A stretch of 64,000 bases of DNA from Bacteroidota bacterium (GCA_013288015.1 JABDCR010000005.1:19772-83771), one strand, 5' to 3'. Shown: positions 6,866-15,560, counted from the first letter of the stretch. Program-made: numbers and translations. Notes: a model not told the origin generated them from the letters alone.

Positions 6866-9319
6866 ATGTCTCAAAGAACTAAAATATCTAGTTTTTATGA
6901 CACGGTAAACGAGTTTATTACTATTGCGAAAAATAGAAATATTGTTCATTTATATACAGACGACAAGGTAATTAATGGCCGAACAATTAAATTAAATGAG
7001 TTTAAAAAGGAGCTGATTAATTTTGGGTCGTGTAGCTATTTAGGTTTGGAGAAAAACGAACAAATTATAGCTTCAGGGAAAGATTATTTAGAAAGATACG
7101 GCTCTCAGTTTTCAAGCTCAAGAGCATATATATCCATTCATCCTTATAAAGAATTAGAAACGCTTTTACGGCAAATGTTTCAACACCCTTTATTGCTTTC
7201 TCCCAGCTCAACAATAGGTCATTTTGGAACCATCCCTTGTATTGTAGAAGAAAATGACGCTATAATTTTAGATCATCAGGCACATATATCTATGTTTCAG
7301 GCAACCAAACTGATTGATAAAAAAGTAAGCATCAGCCTTTTAAGGCATAGCAAATTGGATGAGCTTCAAAAAAAGATAGATGAGCTTAGCCCCAAACATA
7401 GCCGTATATGGTATTTTTTTGATAGCATTTACTCGATGTATGGCGATGTTGCGCCATTAAAGGAGCTAATGAGTATGCTGGATAAAAACCGTCAGTTATA
7501 TTTATATGCAGATGATGCACATGGAATGAGTTGGGCCGGTAAGCATGGCACGGGTTATTTATTAAGTCAGATTGGAAAATTACATCCTAAAATGATTTTG
7601 GCAACTTCTTTAGCTAAAGGTTTTGCATCGGGTGGGGGAGTGTTTGTTTTCCCAACAGAAGAATGGTGTTGGAAAGTGAGAACCTGGGGTGGGCCATTAA
7701 CCTATTCTGGCCCTCAACAACCTGCTACTTTAGGTTGCTCTATTGCATCGGCCAAAATTCACCTTACAGAAGATGTTTATATAAAGCAGGATGAACTAAT
7801 GTCTAAAATTAAATTGTGCAATAAAACATTAATTGAACTTGAGGTTCCATTAATAGCAGAGTCTGAAGTGCCTATACGTTTTGTTGGTGTAGGATTGCCA
7901 GCAGTAGGGTATAACCTTGTTAATAAACTAATGCAAGATGGTTATTATACAAACCTTGGAATATATCCTGCCGTTCCCGAAACGTGTACCGGTATAAGGT
8001 TTACCATTACAAATAATCAAACTGAAGATGATGTTGTAGGCCTGTGTAAAAGCATTGCTAAAAACTTTCCTATTGCATTAAAAGAGGAGGGGAGAACAAT
8101 AGAAGACATTTACCGAGCGTTTAAAACGCTTCGCGCTAAACGAACCTTAAAACAGAGCGTAATTAATGACATTATTCAAAATTCAAAATATAAAATTCAA
8201 AGAGAGTCTTCTATTAAATATATTCCGCAACCAGTTTGGGATAAATTATTAGGGGATAATGGCATGTTTGACTGGAATGGCTTACAACTTCTTGAATCAA
8301 TTTTTCAGAACAATGAAAAACCTGAAAACAATTGGTTGTTTCGATACTATATTGTAAAAGGTGAGCACGATAAAATTGTTGCGGCAACATTTTTTACCGT
8401 TGTTTTATCTAAGGACGATATGCTGGCTTCGGCTGAAGTATCGAACCAAATAGAGTTGCAGCGAAAAAATAATCCTTATTATTTAACTTCCAGATGCCTG
8501 ATGATGGGAACTCTTTTAACAGAGGGGAGTCATTTATGGATTGATAGAACATATGATAACTGGAAAGAAATATTAATGTACCTGATTGATGAGATATGGA
8601 AAGATCACGAAACACTAAGAACCGATGCTTTATATTTTAGAGATTTTATGGCTGATGATATAGAGATAAGAGATTATTTGATAGACAGAGGTTTTTTGAA
8701 AGTAAACATGCCTAATACAAATAGTATTGATTCGTTAAACTGGGACACTCCAACAGAATTTTTAAAACAATTACCACAGAAAAAAAGAAATCGTTTAAAA
8801 CGAGAAGTAATTCGTTTTCAAGATTTTTTTGAAACAAGAATAGTGAATGATGCTAATGATGATGAGATAGAATATTGGTATACTTTGTATCAAAACGTGC
8901 AAAAAAACAGTCTTAAAGTAAACACGTTTTTATTACCTGAAAAGCTTTTTTATGAGGCAAGTAGAAATAAAAATATAGACATTATAGAATTGAAATTGAA
9001 ACCTGAAATTGATAAAAGAGCCCAAAGGCTTCCGATAGCAATTGGTTTTGTGTACAAATCGCAAAATAATTACTGCCCCTGGGTATTGGGTTTAGATTAT
9101 AACTTTAAAGAATATCATGTTTATCGCCAACTACTTTTTCAGGCAATTTTAAGAGCCAAACAAATTAATAAACATAAAATTTACTTAGGACTTACCGCTG
9201 ATGAAGAAAAAGAAAAATTTGGGGCAAAATCAACTCCAATGACTGCATATATTCAAGTTAAAGATAGCTTTAACTTATCTGTAATTGGTTTAATGCAAAC
9301 TAATAAAGCACAAGATTAA
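6866..9319 (+). CDS. Alpha-oxoamine synthase fused to a GNAT/FemAB-like acyltransferase domain
   Basis: 817 residues in two parts. Residues about 1-430 are a PLP-dependent alpha-oxoamine synthase (fold type I aminotransferase; relatives make aminooxononanoate, ketosphinganine or the CqsA/LqsA signals): NFGSCSYLGL, DDAHGMSWAGKHG, and the PLP lysine Lys251 in ATSLAKGFASGGG. Residues about 450-817 resemble a GNAT/peptidoglycan-aminoacyltransferase-like domain, with a basic LPQKKRNRLKRE segment near 635. Such an enzyme would condense an acyl-CoA with an amino acid and could then modify the product. The product is unknown. It is flanked by two paralogous small proteins, and a hairpin terminator overlaps the stop codon. 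Confidence 0.82.
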   Translation: MSQRTKISSFYDTVNEFITIAKNRNIVHLYTDDKVINGRTIKLNEFKKELINFGSCSYLGLEKNEQIIASGKDYLERYGSQFSSSRAYISIHPYKELETLLRQMFQHPLLLSPSSTIGHFGTIPCIVEENDAIILDHQAHISMFQATKLIDKKVSISLLRHSKLDELQKKIDELSPKHSRIWYFFDSIYSMYGDVAPLKELMSMLDKNRQLYLYADDAHGMSWAGKHGTGYLLSQIGKLHPKMILATSLAKGFASGGGVFVFPTEEWCWKVRTWGGPLTYSGPQQPATLGCSIASAKIHLTEDVYIKQDELMSKIKLCNKTLIELEVPLIAESEVPIRFVGVGLPAVGYNLVNKLMQDGYYTNLGIYPAVPETCTGIRFTITNNQTEDDVVGLCKSIAKNFPIALKEEGRTIEDIYRAFKTLRAKRTLKQSVINDIIQNSKYKIQRESSIKYIPQPVWDKLLGDNGMFDWNGLQLLESIFQNNEKPENNWLFRYYIVKGEHDKIVAATFFTVVLSKDDMLASAEVSNQIELQRKNNPYYLTSRCLMMGTLLTEGSHLWIDRTYDNWKEILMYLIDEIWKDHETLRTDALYFRDFMADDIEIRDYLIDRGFLKVNMPNTNSIDSLNWDTPTEFLKQLPQKKRNRLKREVIRFQDFFETRIVNDANDDEIEYWYTLYQNVQKNSLKVNTFLLPEKLFYEASRNKNIDIIELKLKPEIDKRAQRLPIAIGFVYKSQNNYCPWVLGLDYNFKEYHVYRQLLFQAILRAKQINKHKIYLGLTADEEKEKFGAKSTPMTAYIQVKDSFNLSVIGLMQTNKAQD

Positions 9320-9334
9320 TCTCTTGTGCTTTAT
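9304..9334 (+). terminator. Terminator whose stem includes the last codons of the synthase gene
   Basis: AAAGCACAAGA and TCTTGTGCTTT form a perfect eleven-pair stem around the stop codon TAA, followed by ATTATAT. The last four codons (Lys-Ala-Gln-Asp) are therefore part of the stem. Confidence 0.7.
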
Positions 9335-9490
9335 TATATCATCAAATCACAAACGTAGTTTTGAGCTACCAATGCATATTCTAACATGAAAAATTATGCC
9401 AGTAAGAAATAGCAATTGTTAACTAATAGTTTAATAAAAATATAATAACATTTACATAATAATTTATCAATTTTTTAGTTTTGCGTAAGC

Positions 9491-9883
9491 ATGAATAAGA
9501 TTATAAACGAAATTGAATTGCCATATGCAAGTATAGTATGTATCGAACCCGTTGTTTATTTTACTTATAAAGAAGGCGCAGAGTTAGGGTTTCCTGAAAT
9601 CCGCGAACTTATTGCTTATGCCGAAAAATTAAGTGAGTATAAGCCCTATGTTACTTTTGCCGATGCCCGGGTAAACATAAATGTAACTAATGAGGGGAAA
9701 CGGATTTTAGCTGACGTGAAAAACATGCCTCTTTTTAGAGGAACTGCCGCCTTAGTGAACAATAGTATATATAAGCATGCTGTTAATTTTCTTAGCTATT
9801 ATGATAGACCTAAATACCCTTTTCGTGCCTTTACATTAAAAGAGGAAGCGGTTAACTGGCTTTTATCTTTACCGCTTGAATAA
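9491..9883 (+). CDS. STAS/SEC14-like small protein (paralogue of 6432-6827)
   Basis: 130 residues, soluble. The layout matches 6432-6827: an N-terminal strand pair, FADARVN in the centre, FRGTAALVNN and a C-terminal FTLKEEAVNWLLSL. A TAGTTTTG box (9477-9484) matching the Bacteroidota -7 consensus ends only six bases before the ATG, which suggests a nearly leaderless transcript. Downstream, the palindrome AACCTATAGGTT may act as a weak bidirectional terminator against the minus-strand genes. Function unknown; the shared flanking position around the synthase gene is the main clue. Confidence 0.68.
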   Translation: MNKIINEIELPYASIVCIEPVVYFTYKEGAELGFPEIRELIAYAEKLSEYKPYVTFADARVNINVTNEGKRILADVKNMPLFRGTAALVNNSIYKHAVNFLSYYDRPKYPFRAFTLKEEAVNWLLSLPLE

Positions 9884-9908
9884 TTAATAGTTTGAACCTA
9901 TAGGTTGT

Positions 9909-10007
9909 TTATTTTATTGCCAACCGTAATACGATAACTAGTACTACAAGTATAGTAGTAATAAAAGTCCATATATTTTCTTTTACTTTTTTCTTTTCGG
10001 CATTCAT
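9909..10007 (-). CDS. Very small single-span membrane protein (32 aa)
   Basis: ATG at complement 10007 opens a 32-residue frame: a charged N-terminus (MNAEKKKVKEN) followed by one hydrophobic helix (WTFITTILVVLVIVLRLAI). It starts two bases after the stop of the next small gene upstream, a spacing typical of operons. The charged-then-hydrophobic design is unlikely to be random, but the protein is short and I know no family. Confidence 0.45.
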   Translation of the reverse strand: MNAEKKKVKENIWTFITTILVVLVIVLRLAIK

Positions 10008-10009
10008 AA

Positions 10010-10132
10010 TTATACAATATTTACTTTGCAAATAATAATTCCCAGAATAAGACCTAATATTAGTCCGTACAATAGAAATCCAACTCTTTTCCTTTTATGA
10101 TAATTATATATCTGATTACTTAAATATTTCAT
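10010..10132 (-). CDS. Very small single-span membrane protein (40 aa)
   Basis: ATG at complement 10132; 40 residues with a polar and basic first half (NYHKRKR) and one hydrophobic helix (GFLLYGLILGLILGIII). It begins 20 bases after the stop of the outer-membrane protein gene and ends two bases before the next small gene, so 10984-9909 reads as one unit of four genes. No family known. Confidence 0.45.
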   Translation of the reverse strand: MKYLSNQIYNYHKRKRVGFLLYGLILGLILGIIICKVNIV

Positions 10133-10152
10133 GAAACACTAGGCCATAATTT

Positions 10153-10779
10153 TTACTCAGATTTTTTATTACCAAGCTTAACACCTATTCCAAAAACAAG
10201 TTTGTAAGGCTCTTTAAAGGTCGCATTCTCTACATTGGAAGAGTAATAAGCAGCTCCTTCATAACTTACATGTGCTAAAAACCATCCTATTGTAACCACA
10301 GCACCTACACGGTAACCAATTCCATTTCTTTGTATGCTTACATTATTTGCGTCAAAATTGCCTGTAGATTGAATAACATAATTGTAAACAGGCCCGGCTT
10401 CTATACCAAGTATACCTATTTCAAATCCTCCTAACAGCGGTATTTCAAATTTTTGAAAATCAAAGTTATTGGTGTGATTTGTAACCACTCCATTATCATC
10501 CTGAGTTTGATAAGTTACATTTCCTGAATTAAAATTATAAAGCCCCATGGCTTTTATATAAAAGGGTTTTAATTGCAGTTTTGCGAAAGCACCTACTTCA
10601 AAGCCATATACATCATTTCCTTTAATAAGATTGGTAAACTTGGTGCCTATGTCTTCTATTTTAACAGCGCTTGTACTTAGTCCGCCAACTACACCACCGC
10701 CAAATATTTGAGCTTTTGAATTTGACAGTTCTACTAATAAAATAAATACAAATACGAGATTTTTGATTTTTGTTTTCAT
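10153..10779 (-). CDS. Outer-membrane beta-barrel protein (PorT-like family)
   Basis: 208 residues from the ATG at complement 10779, chosen because it gives a proper signal peptide (MKTKIKNLVFVFILLVELS through SKAQ); the frame stays open upstream to 10863 but that part would overlap the DUF6496-like gene and precede the signal. The mature part shows alternating amphipathic strands with Gly and aromatic residues (FGGGVVGGLSTSAVK, LLGGFEIGILGIEAGPVYNY) and ends in a barrel-like strand (KLVFGIGVKLG). These are typical of small eight-strand porin-like proteins of Bacteroidota. Function beyond the envelope location is unknown. Confidence 0.78.
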   Translation of the reverse strand: MKTKIKNLVFVFILLVELSNSKAQIFGGGVVGGLSTSAVKIEDIGTKFTNLIKGNDVYGFEVGAFAKLQLKPFYIKAMGLYNFNSGNVTYQTQDDNGVVTNHTNNFDFQKFEIPLLGGFEIGILGIEAGPVYNYVIQSTGNFDANNVSIQRNGIGYRVGAVVTIGWFLAHVSYEGAAYYSSNVENATFKEPYKLVFGIGVKLGNKKSE

Positions 10780-10807
10780 CTTTATAAATATTATAAGGTT
10801 ATAAATA

Positions 10808-10984
10808 TTAAATCTTTTTTTTCGGAACTTTGGCACCTGCTTTACGAGCCTCTGAAAGACCAATTGCTATAGCTTGTTTTTTGCTTGTAACTTTTTGGCC
10901 TGAGCCACTTCTTAAAGTGCCTTCTTTTCTTTCATGCATTACCTTTTCTATTTTTTCCTTCACTTTTTTAGAATATTTTGCCAT
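10808..10984 (-). CDS. Small basic DUF6496-like protein
   Basis: 58 residues from ATG at complement 10984. The sequence reads MAKYSKKVKEKIEKVMHE, then LRSGSGQKVTSKKQAIAIG and LSEARKAGAKVPKKK, which matches the conserved layout of the DUF6496 family: a lysine-rich helix, KVTSxKQAIAIGLSEAR, and a VPKK tail. Members are small and highly basic and may bind nucleic acid, but no function is established. It is the first gene of a tight minus-strand group that continues with the outer-membrane protein 28 bases downstream. Confidence 0.8.
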   Translation of the reverse strand: MAKYSKKVKEKIEKVMHERKEGTLRSGSGQKVTSKKQAIAIGLSEARKAGAKVPKKKI

Positions 10985-11161
10985 GTCTTTTTAACGTTAT
11001 AATTAAAGTTTATATCAGATTAAGTAATATTGTTTTCACTTTCTTTATTGAGATTATTTTTGCTCGTTGCAAATACAGGCATAAAATAAAAACACTTGAT
11101 ATTGTATATAATTTTAATGTTTTCATAATTGATGATTGACCATAGTTAAAAAACAAGTTTT

Positions 11162-11569
11162 TTATTTTTCCTGATTTGCCGCTGTTTTTTCTTTATCTAT
11201 GCTTAAAGGACCCGATCCAAAATAGGAGATTAATAAGGCGGCTCCTATTAAAGAGAGATTTTTCATAAAATTTGCCATCTGCATTTGCATTTTCATCGGA
11301 TCAGTTTCTTTCCAAAAAGCATGCATATAAAAAGTTACAGGAATTAAAAAAATAATTAGCAGCCACGCACCTGCTTTTGCTTTATAACCTAATATAATAC
11401 TTAGCGCTCCAACAGAGGCTATAATGCCTGATAGAGGTACAAGGTAAGATGCTGCAGGTACTCCTTGTGAAGAAACATAATCAATGGTTTGTTGTTTAAA
11501 GTGACCCATTAAAGTCATTAAAAAAATTAGGGAAAAGAAAATTCTTCCTACTATAACTAAATATTTCAT
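11162..11569 (-). CDS. DoxX family membrane protein
   Basis: 135 residues with four hydrophobic segments and the DoxX layout: an RIFFSLIFLMTLMGHF start, a central GALSIILGYKAKAGAW turn and a C-terminal NFMKNLSLIGAALLISYFG helix. DoxX-like proteins are inner-membrane proteins linked to thiol and redox stress or to quinone-related oxidoreductases. The TSS may come from a TGGCAT box on the minus strand at 11610-11605, about 41 bases before the ATG. No partner gene is adjacent. Confidence 0.85.
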   Translation of the reverse strand: MKYLVIVGRIFFSLIFLMTLMGHFKQQTIDYVSSQGVPAASYLVPLSGIIASVGALSIILGYKAKAGAWLLIIFLIPVTFYMHAFWKETDPMKMQMQMANFMKNLSLIGAALLISYFGSGPLSIDKEKTAANQEK

Positions 11570-11811
11570 GTATTTATTATTTTATAATTGCTTAACTAAA
11601 AAGTATGCCACTCTTTATGCATATAATTCTGCAGTAATAAATATTTTATATAACATTTTTTTAAAAAATGAAATAAAATGAGAAATCTTTTCCTCATATA
11701 GATTTAAAATTTACTCAAAGCATTGATTTGGCGATTGAATTTTGTTATTCGCAACTGATGGTACAATATTTTCTATTAGACATTTATTATTAATAAATTA
11801 ATTTAAAAAAA

Positions 11812-12249
11812 ATGAAAAAAATAGTAATTGTAGTGGCATTAGCCATAATAGGATGCAGTAATGCAATGTTAGCACAGAAAAAAACGGAAATTGTAATGAG
11901 TAACAAAGAGGGGTGGCATAAAATAGGCGAAACTACCGTCGACTTTAAAAAAGAAAAGGAAGAAATTATGATTATGGGAGCTAACCGTTTTGCTTCCATT
12001 AAATTTAAGGTTGCTAATGCTCCAATTGATATAACTAGTGTTGAGATTTTTTATGAAAGTGGTGACAACCAAATGACAAATCTAAATTGTTCTGTTAAAG
12101 CACCTGGTGAGAGTAGCATCGTTAATTTAAATGGTGGCGAACGTAGTGTAAAGAAAATTGTTTTTGTGTATAAAACACCACCTAACACTAAAGATCTAAA
12201 ATCACATGTTGAAATATGGGGCTTAAAGACAAATACAGATAAGAAATAA
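11812..12249 (+). CDS. Secreted small protein (DUF2541-like)
   Basis: 145 residues with a signal peptide (MKKIVIVVALAIIGCS to AMLAQ). The mature part is a compact beta-rich domain with WHKIGETTVDFKKEKEEI, KFKVANAPIDI and KSHVEIWGLK, a pattern I associate with DUF2541-type periplasmic proteins. It lies 36 bases before the sorting-domain protein and both are on the plus strand, so they are likely co-transcribed. A TGGTAC box at 11759 predicts a leader of about 27 bases. Confidence 0.65.
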   Translation: MKKIVIVVALAIIGCSNAMLAQKKTEIVMSNKEGWHKIGETTVDFKKEKEEIMIMGANRFASIKFKVANAPIDITSVEIFYESGDNQMTNLNCSVKAPGESSIVNLNGGERSVKKIVFVYKTPPNTKDLKSHVEIWGLKTNTDKK

Positions 12250-12285
12250 AATGAACATCAAAATAATCTTTAAAAAACAGAAACC

Positions 12286-14580
12286 ATGAAAAAAATTATT
12301 ACAAATTTGAAAAAAATGAGCTTAGGCATTTTTGCTGTGGTTTTATTTACAAGTAATGCTAACGCAGTAACATACACAGCAACACAATCGGGTAATTGGT
12401 CAAGTGCGTTGACATGGGGTGGTGCCGGTTCTCCCGGAAATAATATTGGCACCGTAGATAATGTGGTTATACCTTTAGGTATAACTGTTACTTTAGATAT
12501 GGATGTAACAGTAAATAGTTTAGCATCCTATATAAATGTTGTTGGGTCTTTAACGTCAACAAGTAATTCATTAACTGTAACGCAGGGTGCTTTACAAGGT
12601 ACAGGTGTTATGAACATGTCTTATGTTGAAATAGGTAGTTTAGGGTCTTTGACTTTTAGCGGGACTATGACAACAGAACGTTTTGTAAATTCTGGTGCAT
12701 CTATCACAATTAGTGGTGGTGTAATTATTAATGATAGCTTAATTTTGAGTAGTGGCAGTGTTGCTTTTAGTGCAGGCTCAACCTTAACTATGAATAGCAA
12801 TACAAACATTAAAGTTAATGCAGGTTCTATGAGTGTTAGCGGTGGTGTTTTATCGGCAACTAGCATGTATGATGTAATTTATGTAGGAAGCTCTAAAACT
12901 TCAGGCATAGAAACCGGCATATCTGCAGGTTTACATAATGTGTGGGTCAACTTAACTGATAGCACTCAAATATTAACCATGGGAAGTGATATAATTGTTG
13001 CTGGAACTATGTATAACACTATGGGTAAAGTGGCTATAGGTGCTCATACATTAAAACTAATGAGTGATTTTATATCTACTACAAATGGAAAAATACAAGG
13101 TAGTTCAACTTCGAGATTAATGTTTGAATTATCAACAACAACAACAACTTCTGTTACATTGACTTCTGGCAGCCAATTTCAGTACTTGGAAATAAATTTA
13201 GCTACTTCTCCAAGCCTAAATTTTTCCGGTAGTTTTTCAGTTGATTCTATATATATGAAAAAAGGCTCGGCAGGTTTTGCAAATTCTTCTGTTTTAACTA
13301 TGGCTTCTAATGGCGTATTTATCTGGGAAAATGGTTCATTTGCTTTAGGTACAGGTGGTTTTGTGGGAACAAATTCTTACAGTGTTATATATAAAGGAAG
13401 CAACAAAATCTCAGCTTATGAAACTACAGGTTCTGGATTACATAATATTATGGTAGATATGACTTCAAATATAAATTCTGTAAGTATCAATTCTAATTTA
13501 ACTATACCCGGCATATTAGATTTAAATATGGGATCTTTAAACCTTAATTCTCACAAACTATATTTAACAGGCTCTTTTAGCAGCACAGCTAGTGGCACTT
13601 TTCAAGGGAACACATCCTCAAGTATTTTTATAAATAATACAGCAGCCACTTTTGGAGATACTCTTAATTTTGCAACAGGAGTGGCACAATTAGATAGCCT
13701 TTCTATTAATACAATGGCATCAACATGGGTGTGGCTAGGGACTAGTTTAAATATGAATAATTTGGTTTTTAAAAGTGGTAAACTTATGCTTACTAGTGGA
13801 GATTTGACCATTTATTCTCCGGGTGTTATTGCAGGATATGATTCTACAAAATATGTAGGAACAAATGGCTCAGGTTCGTTAGTTATGATGGTTAATTTAG
13901 CTGCGCCTTATGTTAAGTTTCCGGTAGGAACAAACTTAGATTACTCTCCTGCAAGTTTGCAAATAATGGCCGGTACAGCTGGTATGATGCATGTAAATGC
14001 ACAAAATGGCATGTGGACTAATGGAACAACCGGAACTGATTTGTCACTAACTCAAAGTGTTGTAAATCGTACTTGGAACATACAAGCAACACAAACAGGC
14101 ACTTTAAACGTTAACCTACAGGTAGAATGGAAAGCTTCAGAAGAAGTTCACAGTTTTGATAGAACACATTGTTTTATAACTCATTATAATGGCATTGCAT
14201 GGGATGCGAGCACTATTAGTGCAGCAGCTTCGGCAGCCGGTAGTTATTATCAGATGACTCGTTCTAACCTTACATCATTTGGCCCCTTTGCCGTAGTTGA
14301 CCAAAACGCAACTACAGGAATTAATAAAGTAGCTGATAATAATATGCTTTTAGAATTATATCCTAACCCAACATCTGGTTTTGCTATTATTGATTTAAAA
14401 AATGCTGATGCAAGATATTTGGAAGTATATAACGAAATAGGAAGTAAAGTTTATTCAACAGAAGTAACTAATAAAAATACTGCGTATAAAATTGACATAT
14501 CTAATTTACCTGCAGGTGTTTATTATGTAAAAGTTAGTACAACTAATGATTCTATCATTAAAAAATTGATTAAATCATAA
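12286..14580 (+). CDS. Large secreted protein with beta-helix-like repeats and a type IX (type A) sorting domain
   Basis: 764 residues. A signal peptide (to about residue 27, SNANA) is followed by a G8/beta-helix-like segment beginning SGNWSSALTWGG, then long Ser/Thr/Gly-rich repeats of strand-turn units, twice containing a YxVIY(V/K)GSxK-type motif (about residues 200 and 366). The last 75 residues are a classical type IX secretion sorting domain: LELYPNPTSG, LEVYNEIGSKV and LPAGVYYVKV, ending in KKLIKS. It is therefore exported across the outer membrane and probably attached to the surface. Low charge and few Cys fit a structural role; substrate or ligand unknown. A strong terminator follows. 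Confidence 0.88.
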   Translation: MKKIITNLKKMSLGIFAVVLFTSNANAVTYTATQSGNWSSALTWGGAGSPGNNIGTVDNVVIPLGITVTLDMDVTVNSLASYINVVGSLTSTSNSLTVTQGALQGTGVMNMSYVEIGSLGSLTFSGTMTTERFVNSGASITISGGVIINDSLILSSGSVAFSAGSTLTMNSNTNIKVNAGSMSVSGGVLSATSMYDVIYVGSSKTSGIETGISAGLHNVWVNLTDSTQILTMGSDIIVAGTMYNTMGKVAIGAHTLKLMSDFISTTNGKIQGSSTSRLMFELSTTTTTSVTLTSGSQFQYLEINLATSPSLNFSGSFSVDSIYMKKGSAGFANSSVLTMASNGVFIWENGSFALGTGGFVGTNSYSVIYKGSNKISAYETTGSGLHNIMVDMTSNINSVSINSNLTIPGILDLNMGSLNLNSHKLYLTGSFSSTASGTFQGNTSSSIFINNTAATFGDTLNFATGVAQLDSLSINTMASTWVWLGTSLNMNNLVFKSGKLMLTSGDLTIYSPGVIAGYDSTKYVGTNGSGSLVMMVNLAAPYVKFPVGTNLDYSPASLQIMAGTAGMMHVNAQNGMWTNGTTGTDLSLTQSVVNRTWNIQATQTGTLNVNLQVEWKASEEVHSFDRTHCFITHYNGIAWDASTISAAASAAGSYYQMTRSNLTSFGPFAVVDQNATTGINKVADNNMLLELYPNPTSGFAIIDLKNADARYLEVYNEIGSKVYSTEVTNKNTAYKIDISNLPAGVYYVKVSTTNDSIIKKLIKS

Positions 14581-14603
14581 ATAGAAACAAATTACTTACT
14601 GGT

Positions 14604-14640
14604 AAAATGGTTGAGTTACACGTAACTCAACCATTTTTTT
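14604..14640 (+). terminator. Strong intrinsic terminator after the sorting-domain gene
   Basis: AAATGGTTGAGTTAC and GTAACTCAACCATTT form a fifteen-pair perfect stem with a two-base loop, followed by a run of T, 24 bases after the stop codon. Confidence 0.85.
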
Positions 14641-14653
14641 TAAGAGAAATAAA

Positions 14654-14947
14654 ATGAAGAGAATAATCTGGGCTGCTATAACATTAATTTTAAGTTTAAA
14701 TATAATTGCACAAAACAACGATAAATCATATGGAACTAGTTATTGTGCAAAAATGAAAGATGGTATAATAGTTGTTATTTATCAGGGGAATCTAATAACT
14801 TCAGATATACTTCTTGATAATGGCACAATAATTAAACCTGATGGAGCCATAATAACAAAAGACGGAAACAGAATAACGTTGAAAGATGGAGAATGTATCA
14901 ATCAAGATGGTACAATGCCTGCTAAAGAGAAAAATAGATTGAAATAG
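14654..14947 (+). CDS. Small exported DUF6799-like protein
   Basis: 97 residues. Signal peptide MKRIIWAAITLILSLNIIAQ, then a repeated layout KMKDGIIVV, LDNGTIIKPDGAIITKDG, ITLKDGECINQDG. This chain of short beta-hairpins with repeated (K/N)DG motifs fits the DUF6799 domain of Bacteroidota, which is of unknown function and often implicated by its context in metal or stress biology. It begins just after the strong terminator at 14640, so it has its own promoter or relies on read-through. Confidence 0.72.
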   Translation: MKRIIWAAITLILSLNIIAQNNDKSYGTSYCAKMKDGIIVVIYQGNLITSDILLDNGTIIKPDGAIITKDGNRITLKDGECINQDGTMPAKEKNRLK

Positions 14948-14984
14948 TTTTTTTAACTCTAATTAAAATATACAAATATCTAAC

Positions 14985-15003
14985 TGGCATTAAATTTTGT
15001 AGC
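14985..15003 (+). promoter_or_regulatory. Sigma-54-like element before small-RNA candidate S1
   Basis: TGGCATTAAATTTTGTAGC. It shares TGG(C/T)A(C/T)(A/T)AAATTTTGTAG with 15098 and 54722. The GG to G offset is 13 bases, one longer than canonical sigma-54, so the identity of the recognising factor is open. Confidence 0.45.
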
Positions 15004-15010
15004 GTATAAT

Positions 15011-15088
15011 TGTGATAACTTATTGGTTTTTAGTTCTTCTCCTTTAAATTAGCCCATATTACGCTCATAGTATGGGCTTTCCTTTTTC
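15011..15088 (+). ncRNA. Candidate small RNA S1
   Basis: A unit of about 78 nucleotides: promoter-like 18-mer at 14985, a C/U-rich stretch (TTCTTCTCCTTT) able to pair with Shine-Dalgarno sequences, then a perfect eight-pair terminator (AGCCCATA / TATGGGCT) followed by T-rich sequence. No ORF. It has the same layout as S2 directly downstream and S3 at 54748. Confidence 0.5.
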
Positions 15089-15097
15089 TAATTTCTC

Positions 15098-15116
15098 TGG
15101 TACAAAATTTTGTAGT
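15098..15116 (+). promoter_or_regulatory. Sigma-54-like element before small-RNA candidate S2
   Basis: TGGTACAAAATTTTGTAGT, differing from the S1 copy only at pyrimidine and A/T positions within the first 18 bases. Confidence 0.45.
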
Positions 15117-15123
15117 TTATATT

Positions 15124-15189
15124 TGACAAACACTCTCTATATATCCCAGCCCATGTTATAAATTGTATAGCGTGGGCTTTCTCTTTTTA
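15124..15189 (+). ncRNA. Candidate small RNA S2 (tandem copy of S1 layout)
   Basis: About 66 nucleotides after the element at 15098: C/U-rich segment (ACTCTCTATATATCCC), then an eight-pair terminator stem AGCCCATG / CGTGGGCT and a T-rich tail. The terminator stem is almost the same as in S1, which suggests tandem duplication. No ORF. The remaining part of the 14948-15386 gap holds a third TGGCAT box at 15228 before the small ORFs at 15387. Confidence 0.5.
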
Positions 15190-15386
15190 TCCTATAACAT
15201 TTTTTCTTTTATTTATATTATGTAAACTGGCATATAATTTTATGCATTAATAGTGGTATGAAATTTTTGAGCGAATATAATAGCCGGTAAGAATTTCTGT
15301 TATATGATATTACAACAAGAGCTATGTGTAAAAAACACTTCTTGTATAAGATAATTATATTAAAATAATTTCAAATATATGTGAGA

Positions 15387-15560
15387 ATGAGAGAAGTTAA
15401 GTTAAATGATTTTTATGAAACAGAGAGTATACGGAATTTCAATCAGCAAATAAAAGATGAGTTTGCTAAAAACATTAAAACTCTTGAAGCAGAATTGCTG
15501 CAATTAAATGAATTATTAATTCGGAAAGGGAATTTAATTAATAATGGAACGGAAACCTAA
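15387..15560 (+). CDS. Small hypothetical helical protein (57 aa), overlapping the next gene
   Basis: ATG at 15387; 57 residues, charged and predicted to be helical or coiled-coil (NQQIKDEFAKNIKTLEAELL, then QLNELLIRKGNL). It overlaps the ATG of the next frame by 17 bases in a different register, which suggests translational coupling. No signal peptide or known family. Confidence 0.5.
   Translation: MREVKLNDFYETESIRNFNQQIKDEFAKNIKTLEAELLQLNELLIRKGNLINNGTET

Noticed and set aside
11010..11126. 38-codon minus-strand frame (MKTLKLYTISSVF...) with another short frame inside
   Set aside because: It looks like a frameshifted signal peptide plus short tail, but is too short to support as a gene; could be a remnant.
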